Shown here: one piece after another, positions 26,159 to 36,493 of the stretch | Numbering within the stretch: the first letter of the stretch is position 1 | How the letters are laid out: each line of letters starts with the position of its first letter | Source of the DNA: Halomarinibacterium sp034670265 | GTDB taxonomy: Bacteria; Bacteroidota; Bacteroidia; Flavobacteriales; Flavobacteriaceae | Length of the DNA stretch: 64,000 nucleotides | Assembly: GCA_034670265.1 (NCBI GenBank) | Contig: JAXMNU010000005.1 | Coordinates: 1 to 64,000, forward strand | Direction: 5' to 3' | Program-made: the position numbers and the translations under genes | The notes under the pieces: model-generated | What the model was told of the DNA's origin: nothing | What the model saw: the letters and a program-made list of their open reading frames with translations, nothing else | Database searches by the model: none

Positions 26159-29100
26159 TTAGTTTCCAAAATTATATCGTAATGTTAAACCACTTCTAAT
26201 AGTAGTCTGCGGAAAAGCTGTTGAAATAGCATATTCAGAGAATGTATGGTCATAATAAAACAGGGCCGTAAGATTTTTACTTAAGGCATAATCTGCAGAA
26301 AATTGTAATCCGTAAATAGTTTGTCCAGCCGTAGTTTGGTTGTTGTTAATATCTAGATACCTTATAATCGTCTTATTATATCTTCTTGAGGCATCTAACT
26401 TAAAGTTTAAATCGCTTTTTAAAATTCGTTTTTTACCGCCAAAGTTAGTACCTATGCGTAAATCTTTAATTCTATACCCCAATCCAAGAATAACTTCATT
26501 CCCTTGTATTTCAGTCAATAGATTATTCGCAAAACTTAAAGACAAGGCTCTGTCTTTTCTAAGCTCCACCATTATTTTCACAGAATTTTGCATCTCGAAA
26601 TCTATTTTAGCAAGAGGTGAAAATTGTTCCGTAAGATTTACATTACTTAAGAATATACTAGGCTTAAAATTACCCGATTGATCTAACTCTAATGGGTTTT
26701 CTCTATCAAAATCTAAGTTTGTTTGGAATTGATTTACAGTATATGAAGCTCGATATCCATGCTGAATAGAGAAACGCTTAAATTGTTTCTTAAACCACTT
26801 TATACGCATTAATCCAGTGTATTTTAAGTCCCAGTTTGGTAAAGGTATATCTCGGAATATTCCCGTCTTTTCCTTGCTAGCATCGCTACCTTTATAAGCT
26901 GATAAAAAGGAACCTAACAATACTTTCTGGCTCGTAGGTCCAAACCCTACTGGGAATCCAGTTTCGGCATCAATGGTATATGTATAATTTGGGTCGTTTT
27001 GATCCAATTCTCTCGCTAAACGATCTGCAATTACACTTCGGTTTGCTCTAAAATCATCAAATGCGGCAGACCCATTTTCGTCACTTTTGCTAAATGCTGT
27101 TTTAATTAGTAAGGTAGAAATGTTGAAGTTTCCAAAAGTATTTGGTGTTAGTGATTCGTAAAGACCATCTTCCACTATGTAGTTTTCTGCATAATTTTCA
27201 GAATAGGCTCTACTTCCATTAAAGTCAATTTTTAAATCGGGAAGTAATTCCATATTTACCTGTGCATCTAACTGTCTACTTTCAACTTCGGTATATTGTT
27301 CGTTAAATTCAGGATAAATAGTTAACCACCCTTTCTTAGCAGCTAAATCACGAATCTCTGCTTGGCTACCAAAAACGAAGCCCGTTGACGGTTTTAAAGA
27401 ACCCGCAAATCCAATAGAAGGAGTATATCCAGGTAAAAAGATACCATTGTTTTCCTGATAATTTAATTGAATTTTCTTGATAGAAGTAACTAATCCAATT
27501 AAAGTGTTTGCTGCCTTTTCTCCACCACTTAAAGTACCCCCTTGAGAACCTGAACCAGAGCCCGATTCATTTCCTCCTAAATTAGAGCCTCCTCTTCCAC
27601 CAGCGATATTTTCTTCTCTACTACTTTTTGGGTCATTTTTATCACCTTTCCCTCCTGCTTCTCCTTTTCCTCCATTACCCTTATTACCATTAAGAAGTGA
27701 AGAACCTCCAGACCTTTCATTTCCTCCACCATTCCCAACATTTCTTCCAGGTTTAATTTTAGTAAATCCTACATATCGATAAAAACTATTCATATCTAAT
27801 GTCGAATTAATTCTATGAGTACTTGCATTTTGAACAGAGTTTCCTAAATCATAAACAGTAGGGTCTCCTTCAACAGTAATTTCACTAAATAAATCACTAC
27901 CGTCCTGCCACTGGTAATCTCCTTGATAGGAGTAGGCAATTCGCATCCATTTTAAAAATGGAAATTTCGCCGTAGGCAAATCATAATTGACCTGAAGGGA
28001 TTGAAAATGTTGATTTGGATCTCCCACTTGGAAGAAACCATCCCAAACGCCAATCGAGTTATCAACTAATCCACCATCAATATAATTGTTAACTATTCGG
28101 TTATTGGCAGAATTAAAATTGAAACGCAAAGAGTTAGTAAGATTATAGTTAACTGTATACTGCCAATCGAATAAAAAGTTTCTTTGGTATAAGGTTGGCA
28201 ATCCTATTTGCCCAGGTAATAAATTTAATTCTCTAAATTTTTGCTCGTTATACTGTCGCGTAATATTAGAGCTTACAGAAATATTACTTGGCAATGGATT
28301 AAAGTTCAAATCCTTCAAGAATTGCCAATATTTACCCATAAATAGTGAATCATTCTTCTTAAAAGGCTCTATAGGTTTTGAGTTTATGGTATAATCATAA
28401 GTCCCACCTAAACGCACTTGCTGATTAAGTGCTTCTTCAATTTCGAAGTCATTATGATCTACTTGATTGTAAGTAAATGAGAAGGTGAAATTCTCAATAT
28501 CGTAAGGCATAGGCTTACTTGGATTTTCACCTGCTTTGTTTTTTCGAACTCCAATAAAATTAACACTTTGTCTTTTTGTATAATCTACAGACTGCTCTTC
28601 CACCACATTCTTTTCACTGGCATCAGTAATATTATCTAATCTTGCCTGAAGCTCAATATCTTCAAATTCTGGGTCATATTTTGGAGTGATAAGCTCTTCT
28701 CCAATTCCATAATTAAAAGGTAAAACGATTCCCCATTTTTTCGGAAATAATTGTCCCAAATTAAAGTTGGTAACAACATCATATTGTTTTGTGTCTTCTA
28801 GACTACGCTGGTTAGGTCCTTGTTCAATTGAACCAAAACCAATTGTACTCATATTCCCTGTAGCGCTTACATTAGCAAAATCTGCAAGATTGGCATCCAT
28901 ATTAAGCACAGCAGCCCATCCTCCTTTGTTTTCCAGTTCGCTCATACGTAGTTCATTGAACCAAACCTCTCCACATACATTTGTATTGCTTTTGTTGCGC
29001 AAACCTATCATGATTACCCTTACATTACCAAAACTTGGAGTTCCTTTTATACCAATTCTCAATTCGTTTTCACTTCCACTAAAAGTAGGATCTAATTCAG

Positions 29101-32100
29101 ATTGCATAAAATACGTAATCTCTGTTGGATCAACAGGAACTTCAGAGCCTAATACGCGAGTTTTTATTTCCTGAAGTAACGAAAGCGGAAGATTTAATCT
29201 ATTCTCTAATGGCCATATAGTTTCGGCATCAGATTCGTTAGCACTTGGAATTTCTGGTGAAACATTAAGTGGAATTTCAATTTCGTAAAAACTGGTATTT
29301 AAGTCATTCCCTAATCTTATAAATGCAGACAATTGACCATCTGCTAATAGAGGTGCTGGTGCATCTAATGATTCTGCGTGTATAAACATTTCCAGGTTTT
29401 TATACTGGCGCATATCTACATTAAAGTTTTTATAGACAGCTCGAGCATCTTCAGGTTCTAGATCACATACCTTTAAAGCTAAAGACTGCTCATCTTGACG
29501 AATGATATTGTTATTGTTATTCAACTCTTCTCTGAACACTCCTGGTGGAATTACATAATTACTGTTCTGAATAATTCCTACTGCTTCATTTTCAAATGTG
29601 GTATTGTCTTGATCGTTACTTGAATTGTCTACATCCAACGATTCTGTATATCTTCTATAATCTCCACGGAAAAGTTCTAACGTTCCAAGACGTAGTACCG
29701 TTTCTTGTTGGAATCCCGACATAAACATTCGCATAAAACGAATGGATCTAAAATCTGATATTCCATTTACCGCTTCGTCATAATCACTTAGAGGAATTCT
29801 AAATTGAATCCATCTAACAGGAATCTCCTGGTTATTTTGTGTAGTAACAGTAATTTCTTTAATATCAGTTACATATTTAGATTCAAGATCCATATTTGGA
29901 GTCACGTTAACTTCATACTCAAAGTAACTGTCCACCGTGTTCATGGTATTATCACGGTTAATATCTTCAACATCGGGTTGTGCGGTAGAACCTCTATCAT
30001 CATTACTTAACTGCTCGGGAGAGTTTCCTTCTGTACCATTAAAAAATTTATACCGATTTAGGATATTTCCTTCACCCTGTAAAAAGTACTGGTAGTTATC
30101 ATTTGCAGGATCTGGTAGACCCGCAAAAGCAGGGAATTTGGCAGCCTCTTCACCATCGTTTAATCCATCAAGACCAATATCTTGGTTAATACGCTCTTGC
30201 CCTTGCGTTGCAAAAGTATATACTAAGGATTGATTGCTAGGAACTTTACCCCATTCTGTACTTAATGTATTTGCAGACGATCCATCCTCTGGTAAACCAT
30301 TTTCATATTGCTTACGGCCATCCTTTAAAATATCTTCAGAAATATTCCCTAAGTTAAAAGTTAATTTTCCTCCAGGGTTATTAGCATTTTCATCATAAAT
30401 AAAGGGATCCATTAGCCAAAACTGAATATATTCAACATTAGATCGCTCAAAATCTGTAGTGGATAATTGTCTAGTAATACCCCCGAAACGAGCTTCAGGA
30501 TTAGGAAGAGTATTTCCTCCAGACGCTAAAGGGTTAAAGTTGTATGGTCCTCTTTCAGAAGGGTAAAAAGCTAAATCTAAGGGGAACAGAGCCTGTGTTT
30601 GCCCTTGAATAATATCCTGGTCTGGAAAAATTTCATTTCTGAAAACTCTTCGAGTAAATGGATTTGATAAATCTTCGTCGGTAATTCCATCTGGTCGCAG
30701 TGAACTATAAAAAACAGGGTCTATCGTGTACCAATTAAATCGGGCACGATTGTAATTATAAGCTAAATTATTATTATCTAATTCACCACCAAAACCAACG
30801 GGCGTACTAGAAAGGAACCAACTTAATGGGGTGGCTACATCAATAGCAGTTTGAGCCGCTTCAAAGTCATCTACATAAGCAGTTACTTTACCATCAAAGT
30901 TTGAAATTTTAGGCGCTCCTGGCAATAGATATGCAAACTCTCCTCTAATCGAAACATTCGATTCTACATCAGTATCAATATTAGGAAGTTTGTTTACTAA
31001 TCTTGTTAAGAAAGGTACTTCGGTCGAGTAATTAGCATTGATACCAAACATGGTATTATTAATAGGCTCGTTTTGAAAAGAAGACTTTTGTGTTAGTGGT
31101 CTTTCATTCAGATTAAGGAAGGTACCACCAACTTGAAAGTTTCTATTGAATTTATGCTGAATATCTAATCCTGTAAAACGTTTTGTCTGTTGCCCAAACA
31201 AGGTATTATTTTCAACACTAATGTTAATTGGTGTATTAGAGTTTTGCAATGATGGGTCCAAAATTTGCACTCTTCCTAACTGGTAATTAACTGTATAATC
31301 TACACCTTCAACAAGCGTTCTACCACCCGCTGTAACCGTTACAGACCCCTGCGGAATGTTAAATGCGCCAATAGGAATTCCATCTGAACCAGTAGATTTA
31401 TAAGTACCTTTTAACTGAAATTTGTTTTTATCACTACCTTCTTGTTCCGCTTGTGTTTTTGTAGATCGATACATCGTACGGAATACATACTTTTGCTGGT
31501 TCGCATTATAAGTCAATGGATTGTCATAATCTTCATTGGTATTTAATTCCAATTTTTCGAAAAGATAATCTCCAAAAGGCTCTACACTAGTAAAAATAAT
31601 TTGACCATTTTGTTGATCGACGGTAATACCTGGGTAAAAATCAAAGAATCCATCTCCTCCTTGTTGTGGATCATTGTTAAAATTTAATTTATCTAGATTA
31701 AAGACCCTTAAGAGCGTTGCATCATCCAAATCTACATCTCCTGGATTTACTTCAGGAAATTCGGTGCCTGCAACTGGGTTAATATAGTTAATGGGCGAAG
31801 GATCTAAATATAAAATATTAAGCCTAAAATCTTCTTGTTCTAATTGATATGCCCCAATAGGATAGATGTTTTTCATCATAATATCCCAAACAGGTTCATT
31901 AACGTTTGTGATATTACTCTTTAATAGTTTTACCACTAAGTTTTGAGGAATTCCTACTTCATTTTCTTCTCCATTTGGATCTGGATTTCCACCAGTATTT
32001 TGAATGCCAGTAGCTTCAACACCATCTGTGGAGAACTCTCCTACTTGATATACATTTCCGTTAACTGTATATTGAAAAGCAACAGCTAAAACTTCATCAT

Positions 32101-33457
32101 TATTTAATCTTTGATTAAGTGAAATATATCCCAGTTGCGTATTTAATGAATACTCACTATTTTGAAGTTTTCTCGCATTCTCTAAACTTACATAATCTGA
32201 TCCATCGCTTACAGAAACGCCTCCAAATCCAGCTTGTACTGAAGCCACATCTCTTATAGAGCTATTAAGTACACTTTGCACCGAAGGGTTGTCTATACCA
32301 AATGGATTAAAGTCGTTGTTTGAGTTATCTGGATAGGAGTTTCTTGGCTTATTAATAAACCCTCCAGGAATTACATTTAATCCTACATTGGTTGGATCTG
32401 CTTCCCCAATATCCTGTAAAGCAACAATATTTCTTACATCGTTAGTTGTAGTATTTCTATTGGTAATCCAAACTTCTGCTCGAGTTATTTGAACTGAAGA
32501 ATTAATAAAAGGATAATTCTTAAGAACTCTGTCGTAGTTATCCCTAAAATAGTGTGCTAAAAAGAAGTGTCTATTTTCATCATAATCTAAAGCAAAAAGT
32601 TCAAAATCGGTAACCGTTGCACCACCTTCAGCCACTACAGAGCGTGTTTCAGAACGTTGTTCCGAAAATACCCCAGTAATGGTTGTCTTTCCAAACTGAA
32701 GCTGCGTTTTAACCCCAAATAAACTTTGCGCACCTTGAATAAGAGAGCTATTTAAAGGCATACTTACATTACCAACTTCAATTTTTTGAATGATATCATC
32801 CTCGGTGGGTGTGTATTCAAGTTTTATTAAGTTCTGAAAATCGAAAGTGGATTGGGTATCGTAATTGGCTGTAACTTGTAATCGTTCTCCCACTTTCCCC
32901 AATAGACTTAAGCTAATTCTTTGGTCAAAATCGAAAGAGAAATTACTTCTATTTCGAGGTGAAAATTGCGGATTGTCTTGTTTTGTATACAAAAGACCTA
33001 AATCCATTTCAACAGTACCCTGCGGAATAACCTCAATAGTATTTCCTCCAAAAATAGTTTCAAAGAAACTTGAGTTTACATAAAAAGTAGGAAGTAGGTT
33101 TTTTTGTGCTTCTTCAGACCCTTCTTTACGTCCATCTGCGGCATCAATTTTTTCTTTAAAATATGCCTTCATTTGCTCACGCTGAACCAAATCTCGGTAT
33201 TCTTCAGCAGTAAGAATAACTGGGTAAGAAATATCAAAATCTCCTACCATTCGAGTTAAGATATATCTATCTGTAATCGGGTCGTAGGTATACATATTTT
33301 GAATACTGGTAGGGTTAGGAAGATCTAATCGTCCCGATTCGTATCCTGTAGCAGTGGAATCTTCTTGCCCGTAACTAATAGATACGGTGAGAAGTGTTAT
33401 TCCGAATAGTATGCAATTAAAAAAGTGGTTCCTAAAATTGTAATTTTTCACTCCCAA
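26159..33457 (-). CDS. sprA: SprA, outer-membrane translocon of the type IX secretion system
   Basis: The 2432-residue protein has the size and sequence character of SprA (Sov), the very large barrel that is the export channel of T9SS and is needed for gliding. A signal peptide (ending SISYGQ) is followed by repeated beta-rich segments. One example is FGGNTIEVIPQGTVEMDLGL; another is the SprA-type FTGLDIQHKFNRNFQVGGTF. The final strand SGLTLRYNFGN ends in an aromatic residue-Gly-Asn, as barrels do. A Gly/Ser/Asn-rich linker occupies about residues 1900-1980. The start is ambiguous: TTG at 33457 or GTG at 33451 (two codons later). It follows ruvA by 4 bases and precedes gcvH. Confidence 0.93.
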   Translation of the reverse strand: MGVKNYNFRNHFFNCILFGITLLTVSISYGQEDSTATGYESGRLDLPNPTSIQNMYTYDPITDRYILTRMVGDFDISYPVILTAEEYRDLVQREQMKAYFKEKIDAADGRKEGSEEAQKNLLPTFYVNSSFFETIFGGNTIEVIPQGTVEMDLGLLYTKQDNPQFSPRNRSNFSFDFDQRISLSLLGKVGERLQVTANYDTQSTFDFQNLIKLEYTPTEDDIIQKIEVGNVSMPLNSSLIQGAQSLFGVKTQLQFGKTTITGVFSEQRSETRSVVAEGGATVTDFELFALDYDENRHFFLAHYFRDNYDRVLKNYPFINSSVQITRAEVWITNRNTTTNDVRNIVALQDIGEADPTNVGLNVIPGGFINKPRNSYPDNSNNDFNPFGIDNPSVQSVLNSSIRDVASVQAGFGGVSVSDGSDYVSLENARKLQNSEYSLNTQLGYISLNQRLNNDEVLAVAFQYTVNGNVYQVGEFSTDGVEATGIQNTGGNPDPNGEENEVGIPQNLVVKLLKSNITNVNEPVWDIMMKNIYPIGAYQLEQEDFRLNILYLDPSPINYINPVAGTEFPEVNPGDVDLDDATLLRVFNLDKLNFNNDPQQGGDGFFDFYPGITVDQQNGQIIFTSVEPFGDYLFEKLELNTNEDYDNPLTYNANQQKYVFRTMYRSTKTQAEQEGSDKNKFQLKGTYKSTGSDGIPIGAFNIPQGSVTVTAGGRTLVEGVDYTVNYQLGRVQILDPSLQNSNTPINISVENNTLFGQQTKRFTGLDIQHKFNRNFQVGGTFLNLNERPLTQKSSFQNEPINNTMFGINANYSTEVPFLTRLVNKLPNIDTDVESNVSIRGEFAYLLPGAPKISNFDGKVTAYVDDFEAAQTAIDVATPLSWFLSSTPVGFGGELDNNNLAYNYNRARFNWYTIDPVFYSSLRPDGITDEDLSNPFTRRVFRNEIFPDQDIIQGQTQALFPLDLAFYPSERGPYNFNPLASGGNTLPNPEARFGGITRQLSTTDFERSNVEYIQFWLMDPFIYDENANNPGGKLTFNLGNISEDILKDGRKQYENGLPEDGSSANTLSTEWGKVPSNQSLVYTFATQGQERINQDIGLDGLNDGEEAAKFPAFAGLPDPANDNYQYFLQGEGNILNRYKFFNGTEGNSPEQLSNDDRGSTAQPDVEDINRDNTMNTVDSYFEYEVNVTPNMDLESKYVTDIKEITVTTQNNQEIPVRWIQFRIPLSDYDEAVNGISDFRSIRFMRMFMSGFQQETVLRLGTLELFRGDYRRYTESLDVDNSSNDQDNTTFENEAVGIIQNSNYVIPPGVFREELNNNNNIIRQDEQSLALKVCDLEPEDARAVYKNFNVDMRQYKNLEMFIHAESLDAPAPLLADGQLSAFIRLGNDLNTSFYEIEIPLNVSPEIPSANESDAETIWPLENRLNLPLSLLQEIKTRVLGSEVPVDPTEITYFMQSELDPTFSGSENELRIGIKGTPSFGNVRVIMIGLRNKSNTNVCGEVWFNELRMSELENKGGWAAVLNMDANLADFANVSATGNMSTIGFGSIEQGPNQRSLEDTKQYDVVTNFNLGQLFPKKWGIVLPFNYGIGEELITPKYDPEFEDIELQARLDNITDASEKNVVEEQSVDYTKRQSVNFIGVRKNKAGENPSKPMPYDIENFTFSFTYNQVDHNDFEIEEALNQQVRLGGTYDYTINSKPIEPFKKNDSLFMGKYWQFLKDLNFNPLPSNISVSSNITRQYNEQKFRELNLLPGQIGLPTLYQRNFLFDWQYTVNYNLTNSLRFNFNSANNRIVNNYIDGGLVDNSIGVWDGFFQVGDPNQHFQSLQVNYDLPTAKFPFLKWMRIAYSYQGDYQWQDGSDLFSEITVEGDPTVYDLGNSVQNASTHRINSTLDMNSFYRYVGFTKIKPGRNVGNGGGNERSGGSSLLNGNKGNGGKGEAGGKGDKNDPKSSREENIAGGRGGSNLGGNESGSGSGSQGGTLSGGEKAANTLIGLVTSIKKIQLNYQENNGIFLPGYTPSIGFAGSLKPSTGFVFGSQAEIRDLAAKKGWLTIYPEFNEQYTEVESRQLDAQVNMELLPDLKIDFNGSRAYSENYAENYIVEDGLYESLTPNTFGNFNISTLLIKTAFSKSDENGSAAFDDFRANRSVIADRLARELDQNDPNYTYTIDAETGFPVGFGPTSQKVLLGSFLSAYKGSDASKEKTGIFRDIPLPNWDLKYTGLMRIKWFKKQFKRFSIQHGYRASYTVNQFQTNLDFDRENPLELDQSGNFKPSIFLSNVNLTEQFSPLAKIDFEMQNSVKIMVELRKDRALSLSFANNLLTEIQGNEVILGLGYRIKDLRIGTNFGGKKRILKSDLNFKLDASRRYNKTIIRYLDINNNQTTAGQTIYGLQFSADYALSKNLTALFYYDHTFSEYAISTAFPQTTIRSGLTLRYNFGN

Positions 33458-33461
33458 ATCT

Positions 33462-34043
33462 TTACAAATTTTTTAAGGCTTGTTTTATTATTTCCTCAAT
33501 GGTTGCTTGTGGATGGTTTTTTAACACATTATCGCAAGCCTTCTCGGCCTGTTTCCTTGCAAAACCTAATGTCTCCAATGCAGATAACGCTTCATTTCTG
33601 TTCGTATTGCTTGGTTTTGAAGAATTAGGCAACGAGCCATATACTTTTATTATTTTATCTCTTAAATCCAAAACTACCCGTTGAGCAGTTTTAGTTCCAA
33701 TTCCTTTAACACTTTGGATTGTAACGATATCTTCAGATAGTATTGCATCCCTTACTAATTCTGGTGAAAGTGAAGAAAGCATCGTCCTTGCGGTGCTTGC
33801 CCCAACTCCCGAAACTGAAATCAATAAATTAAAAACTTCTCTTTCCTCTAATGATGAAAACCCGTACAATGTATGCGAATCTTCCCTTACAAGCAATTGC
33901 GTGTACAATTTTACTTTTTCTGAATCGGGGATTTGCGAAAAGGTGTGTAACGATATGTTTAAAAAATACCCCACTCCATTACAGTCTATCACCACATCGG
34001 TTGGGTTTTTCTCCACTAATTTGCCCTGAATATGGGTAATCAT
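33462..34043 (-). CDS. ruvA: Holliday junction DNA helicase subunit RuvA
   Basis: The 193-residue protein has an N-terminal OB fold (MITHIQGKLVEKNPTDVVID), two helix-hairpin-helix motifs (SVSGVGASTARTMLSSL and IQSVKGIGTKTAQRVVLDLR) and a C-terminal domain III (EALSALETLGFARKQAEKAC) that contacts RuvB. It binds four-way junctions as a tetramer and targets RuvB, encoded at 37452-38474, to them. A full -7 box lies 24 bases before the ATG. It heads the ruvA-sprA-gcvH-vanZ run. Confidence 0.96.
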   Translation of the reverse strand: MITHIQGKLVEKNPTDVVIDCNGVGYFLNISLHTFSQIPDSEKVKLYTQLLVREDSHTLYGFSSLEEREVFNLLISVSGVGASTARTMLSSLSPELVRDAILSEDIVTIQSVKGIGTKTAQRVVLDLRDKIIKVYGSLPNSSKPSNTNRNEALSALETLGFARKQAEKACDNVLKNHPQATIEEIIKQALKNL

Positions 34044-34066
34044 TCGTTAATAAAAAGTTAATGCAT

Positions 34067-34074
34067 CAAATATA
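34067..34074 (-). promoter_or_regulatory. -7 box of the ruvA-sprA-gcvH unit
   Basis: TATATTTG on the minus strand, a full TAnnTTTG match, ends 24 bases before the ruvA ATG. No clear TTG lies at the standard -33 distance, so the upstream half is weak. Confidence 0.5.
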
Positions 34075-34130
34075 GTATAATTATTTTCAACTAGCAGTGT
34101 TGCCAAAACGAAAATTAAACTATTGTTTTC

Positions 34131-36431
34131 CTAATTCTTTTGCTTCTTTTTCTCCTTAGCAGCCTTCTCTTTTTGCTGTGCATCTACTACCGCTATTGCA
34201 GTCATATTAACCATTTCTTCAACATTGGCTCCTAACTGGAAAATATGCACTGGTTTTTTCATACCTAACATAATAGGACCTATGGATAGCACATCCTTTT
34301 GCTCCTTAAGCATTTTATAATTGCTATTAGCAGAATCTAAATTTGGAAAAATAAGTGCATTTACTTTTTTTCCTGCCAATTTCGAAAAAGGAAACTTGTT
34401 TTTAAGCATTTCAGCATTAATAGCAAAATCCACCTGAATTTCACCATCTACAACCATATCTGGATTGGAATGATGAAGCATTGAAACGGCTTGCCTTACT
34501 TTCTCAGCATGTGGGTCTTTTGAAGAACCAAAATTAGCATAAGAAATCATTGCAATAACAGGGTTTAATCCGAACATCTTTACTGTATAATTTGTCATTT
34601 GCGCAATGTTCGCTAATTCTTTTGCAGATGGATCAATGTTTATAGAGGTATCCGATAAAAAAATAGGCCCTCTACTTGTAAGCATTAAGTTGGTTGTTGC
34701 AATTTTATCTACTCCATCAAACTTACCAATGGTTTCTAAAATAGGGCGCACTACGGTTGGGTAGGAACGAGCATAGCCCGAAACCATCGCATCTGTATCT
34801 CCTTCTTTTAGCATCATGGACGCAAAGTAATTTCGCTCTCGCATTAATCTTTTAGCATCAAAAAGGGTCACTCCATTTCGCTTTCTTTGCTCCCAAAATT
34901 TTTCTGCATACCTGTGTAATCTTTCAGATTGTTCATCAGATTTTGGATCTATAATTTCTATATCTTCATCAAAATCCAATTCAATCATTAGCTCTTTAAT
35001 CACTTCTTTTCTTCCCAACAAAATAGGAGTGGCTAATCCTTCTTCAAAAACAATTTGTGCCGCTTTCATCACATCCAAGTGATCTGCTTCAGCAAATACT
35101 ACTCGCTTAGGGTTAGATCGAGCCCTGTCCATTAGTAATTTGATAATTTTATTATCACTACCCATGCGCTCGTTTAGTTCATCAACATATTTTTCCCAAT
35201 CTATTATAGGTGATTGAGCGACACCACTTTCCATAGCGGCTTTTGCAACAGCGGGTGGAACTGCGGCAATTAATCTTGGGTCAAATGGTTTTGGGATAAT
35301 GTATTCTCTACCAAAATTTAATCGTGTTTCGCCATATGCTATGTTTACTTGTTCTGGCACAGGTTCTTTTGCTAATTCGGCTAGCGCTTTTACGGCTGCC
35401 ATCTTCATGGCTTCATTAATTTTTGTAGCACGGACATCCAATGCCCCTCGAAAAATAAATGGAAACCCTAACACATTATTTACTTGGTTAGGATGATCAC
35501 TCCTCCCCGTTGCCATAATAATATCTTCTCTTGTTTTGATAGCGACATCGTAGGCAATTTCTGGGTTGGGATTCGCCATAGCAAAAACAATTGGGTCTTT
35601 TGCCATGCTTTTTAACATTTTTGGTGTCACAATATCTGCAATGGAAAGACCCACAAAAACATCGGCGTCTTTTAAAGCATCTTCTAAAGTTTCAATATCT
35701 CTAGAAGTGGCAAATTCCTTTTTTTCTTCTGATAAGTCTTTTTGGCTTTTTCTAATAACTCCTTTACTATCTAGCATCACAATGTTTGAAGTTTTAGCTC
35801 CAAAAGCCTTATACAGTCGAGTACAAGAAACTGCCGCTGCTCCAGCTCCACTAATTACGATTTTTACTTTCGAGATATCTTTTTCAGCAATTTCGATAGC
35901 ATTTATTAATGCCGCTGCCGAGATAATAGCTGTTCCATGTTGATCGTCATGCATGACAGGAATATCGAGCTCTTCTTTTAGTCTTCTTTCAATCTCAAAA
36001 GCTTCGGGAGCTTTAATATCTTCTAAATTTATTCCACCAAAAGTAGGTGCAATATTTTTTACTGTTTCAATAAAAGCGTCAACATCTTCGGTGCCAATTT
36101 CAATGTCAAAAACATCGATATCTGCAAATATTTTGAAGAGTAATGCTTTTCCTTCCATCACAGGTTTAGAAGCTTCAGGGCCAATATTTCCAAGCCCTAG
36201 AACAGCTGTGCCATTCGAGATTACAGCTACTAAATTCCCCTTATTGGTGTATTTGTAAACATTTTCGGTATCCTTTTCAATTTCCAAGCAAGGTTCCGCA
36301 ACACCAGGAGAATACGCTAAGGACAAGTCCCGCTGACTCGAATATTTTTTTGTAGGAACTACTTGAATCTTCCCAGGCTTGGGCTTTGCATGATATAATA
36401 AAGCCTCACGACGTTTACTCTGTTTACTCAT
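34131..36431 (-). CDS. maeB: NADP-dependent malic enzyme with phosphotransacetylase-like C-domain
   Basis: The 766-residue protein is the long MaeB type. The malic enzyme part (about 1-430) has YSPGVAEPCLEIEKD, the MHDDQHGTAIISAAALINA metal/catalytic segment and the Rossmann motif VISGAGAAAVSCTRL. The C-terminal part (about 431-766) is phosphotransacetylase-like (RVVFAEADHLDVMKAAQIV, MVDGEIQVDFAINAEML). It decarboxylates malate to pyruvate with NADP; in E. coli MaeB the C-domain is regulatory and binds acetyl-CoA. Here it is probably a single-gene unit with its own -7 box (36454-36461). Confidence 0.94.
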   Translation of the reverse strand: MSKQSKRREALLYHAKPKPGKIQVVPTKKYSSQRDLSLAYSPGVAEPCLEIEKDTENVYKYTNKGNLVAVISNGTAVLGLGNIGPEASKPVMEGKALLFKIFADIDVFDIEIGTEDVDAFIETVKNIAPTFGGINLEDIKAPEAFEIERRLKEELDIPVMHDDQHGTAIISAAALINAIEIAEKDISKVKIVISGAGAAAVSCTRLYKAFGAKTSNIVMLDSKGVIRKSQKDLSEEKKEFATSRDIETLEDALKDADVFVGLSIADIVTPKMLKSMAKDPIVFAMANPNPEIAYDVAIKTREDIIMATGRSDHPNQVNNVLGFPFIFRGALDVRATKINEAMKMAAVKALAELAKEPVPEQVNIAYGETRLNFGREYIIPKPFDPRLIAAVPPAVAKAAMESGVAQSPIIDWEKYVDELNERMGSDNKIIKLLMDRARSNPKRVVFAEADHLDVMKAAQIVFEEGLATPILLGRKEVIKELMIELDFDEDIEIIDPKSDEQSERLHRYAEKFWEQRKRNGVTLFDAKRLMRERNYFASMMLKEGDTDAMVSGYARSYPTVVRPILETIGKFDGVDKIATTNLMLTSRGPIFLSDTSINIDPSAKELANIAQMTNYTVKMFGLNPVIAMISYANFGSSKDPHAEKVRQAVSMLHHSNPDMVVDGEIQVDFAINAEMLKNKFPFSKLAGKKVNALIFPNLDSANSNYKMLKEQKDVLSIGPIMLGMKKPVHIFQLGANVEEMVNMTAIAVVDAQQKEKAAKEKKKQKN

Positions 36432-36453
36432 CTTTGCTAATTATGTAGACTTA

Positions 36454-36461
36454 CAAAGGTA
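36454..36461 (-). promoter_or_regulatory. -7 box of maeB
   Basis: TACCTTTG on the minus strand fully matches TAnnTTTG and ends 23 bases before the maeB ATG. I see no TTG at -33. Confidence 0.5.
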
Positions 36462-36493
36462 ACAGACTAGCTGACACGAAAAAATTTTAAGTA

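Noticed and set aside
33440..33465. GGGAG-like Shine-Dalgarno before sprA
   Set aside because: It overlaps the coding start options and this phylum generally does not use such sites; likely chance.
34044..34066. Two TTAAC motifs 11 bases apart before ruvA
   Set aside because: They lack the 20-base spacing, inverted partner and further half-sites of the dps-type operator; chance is likely at this AT content.
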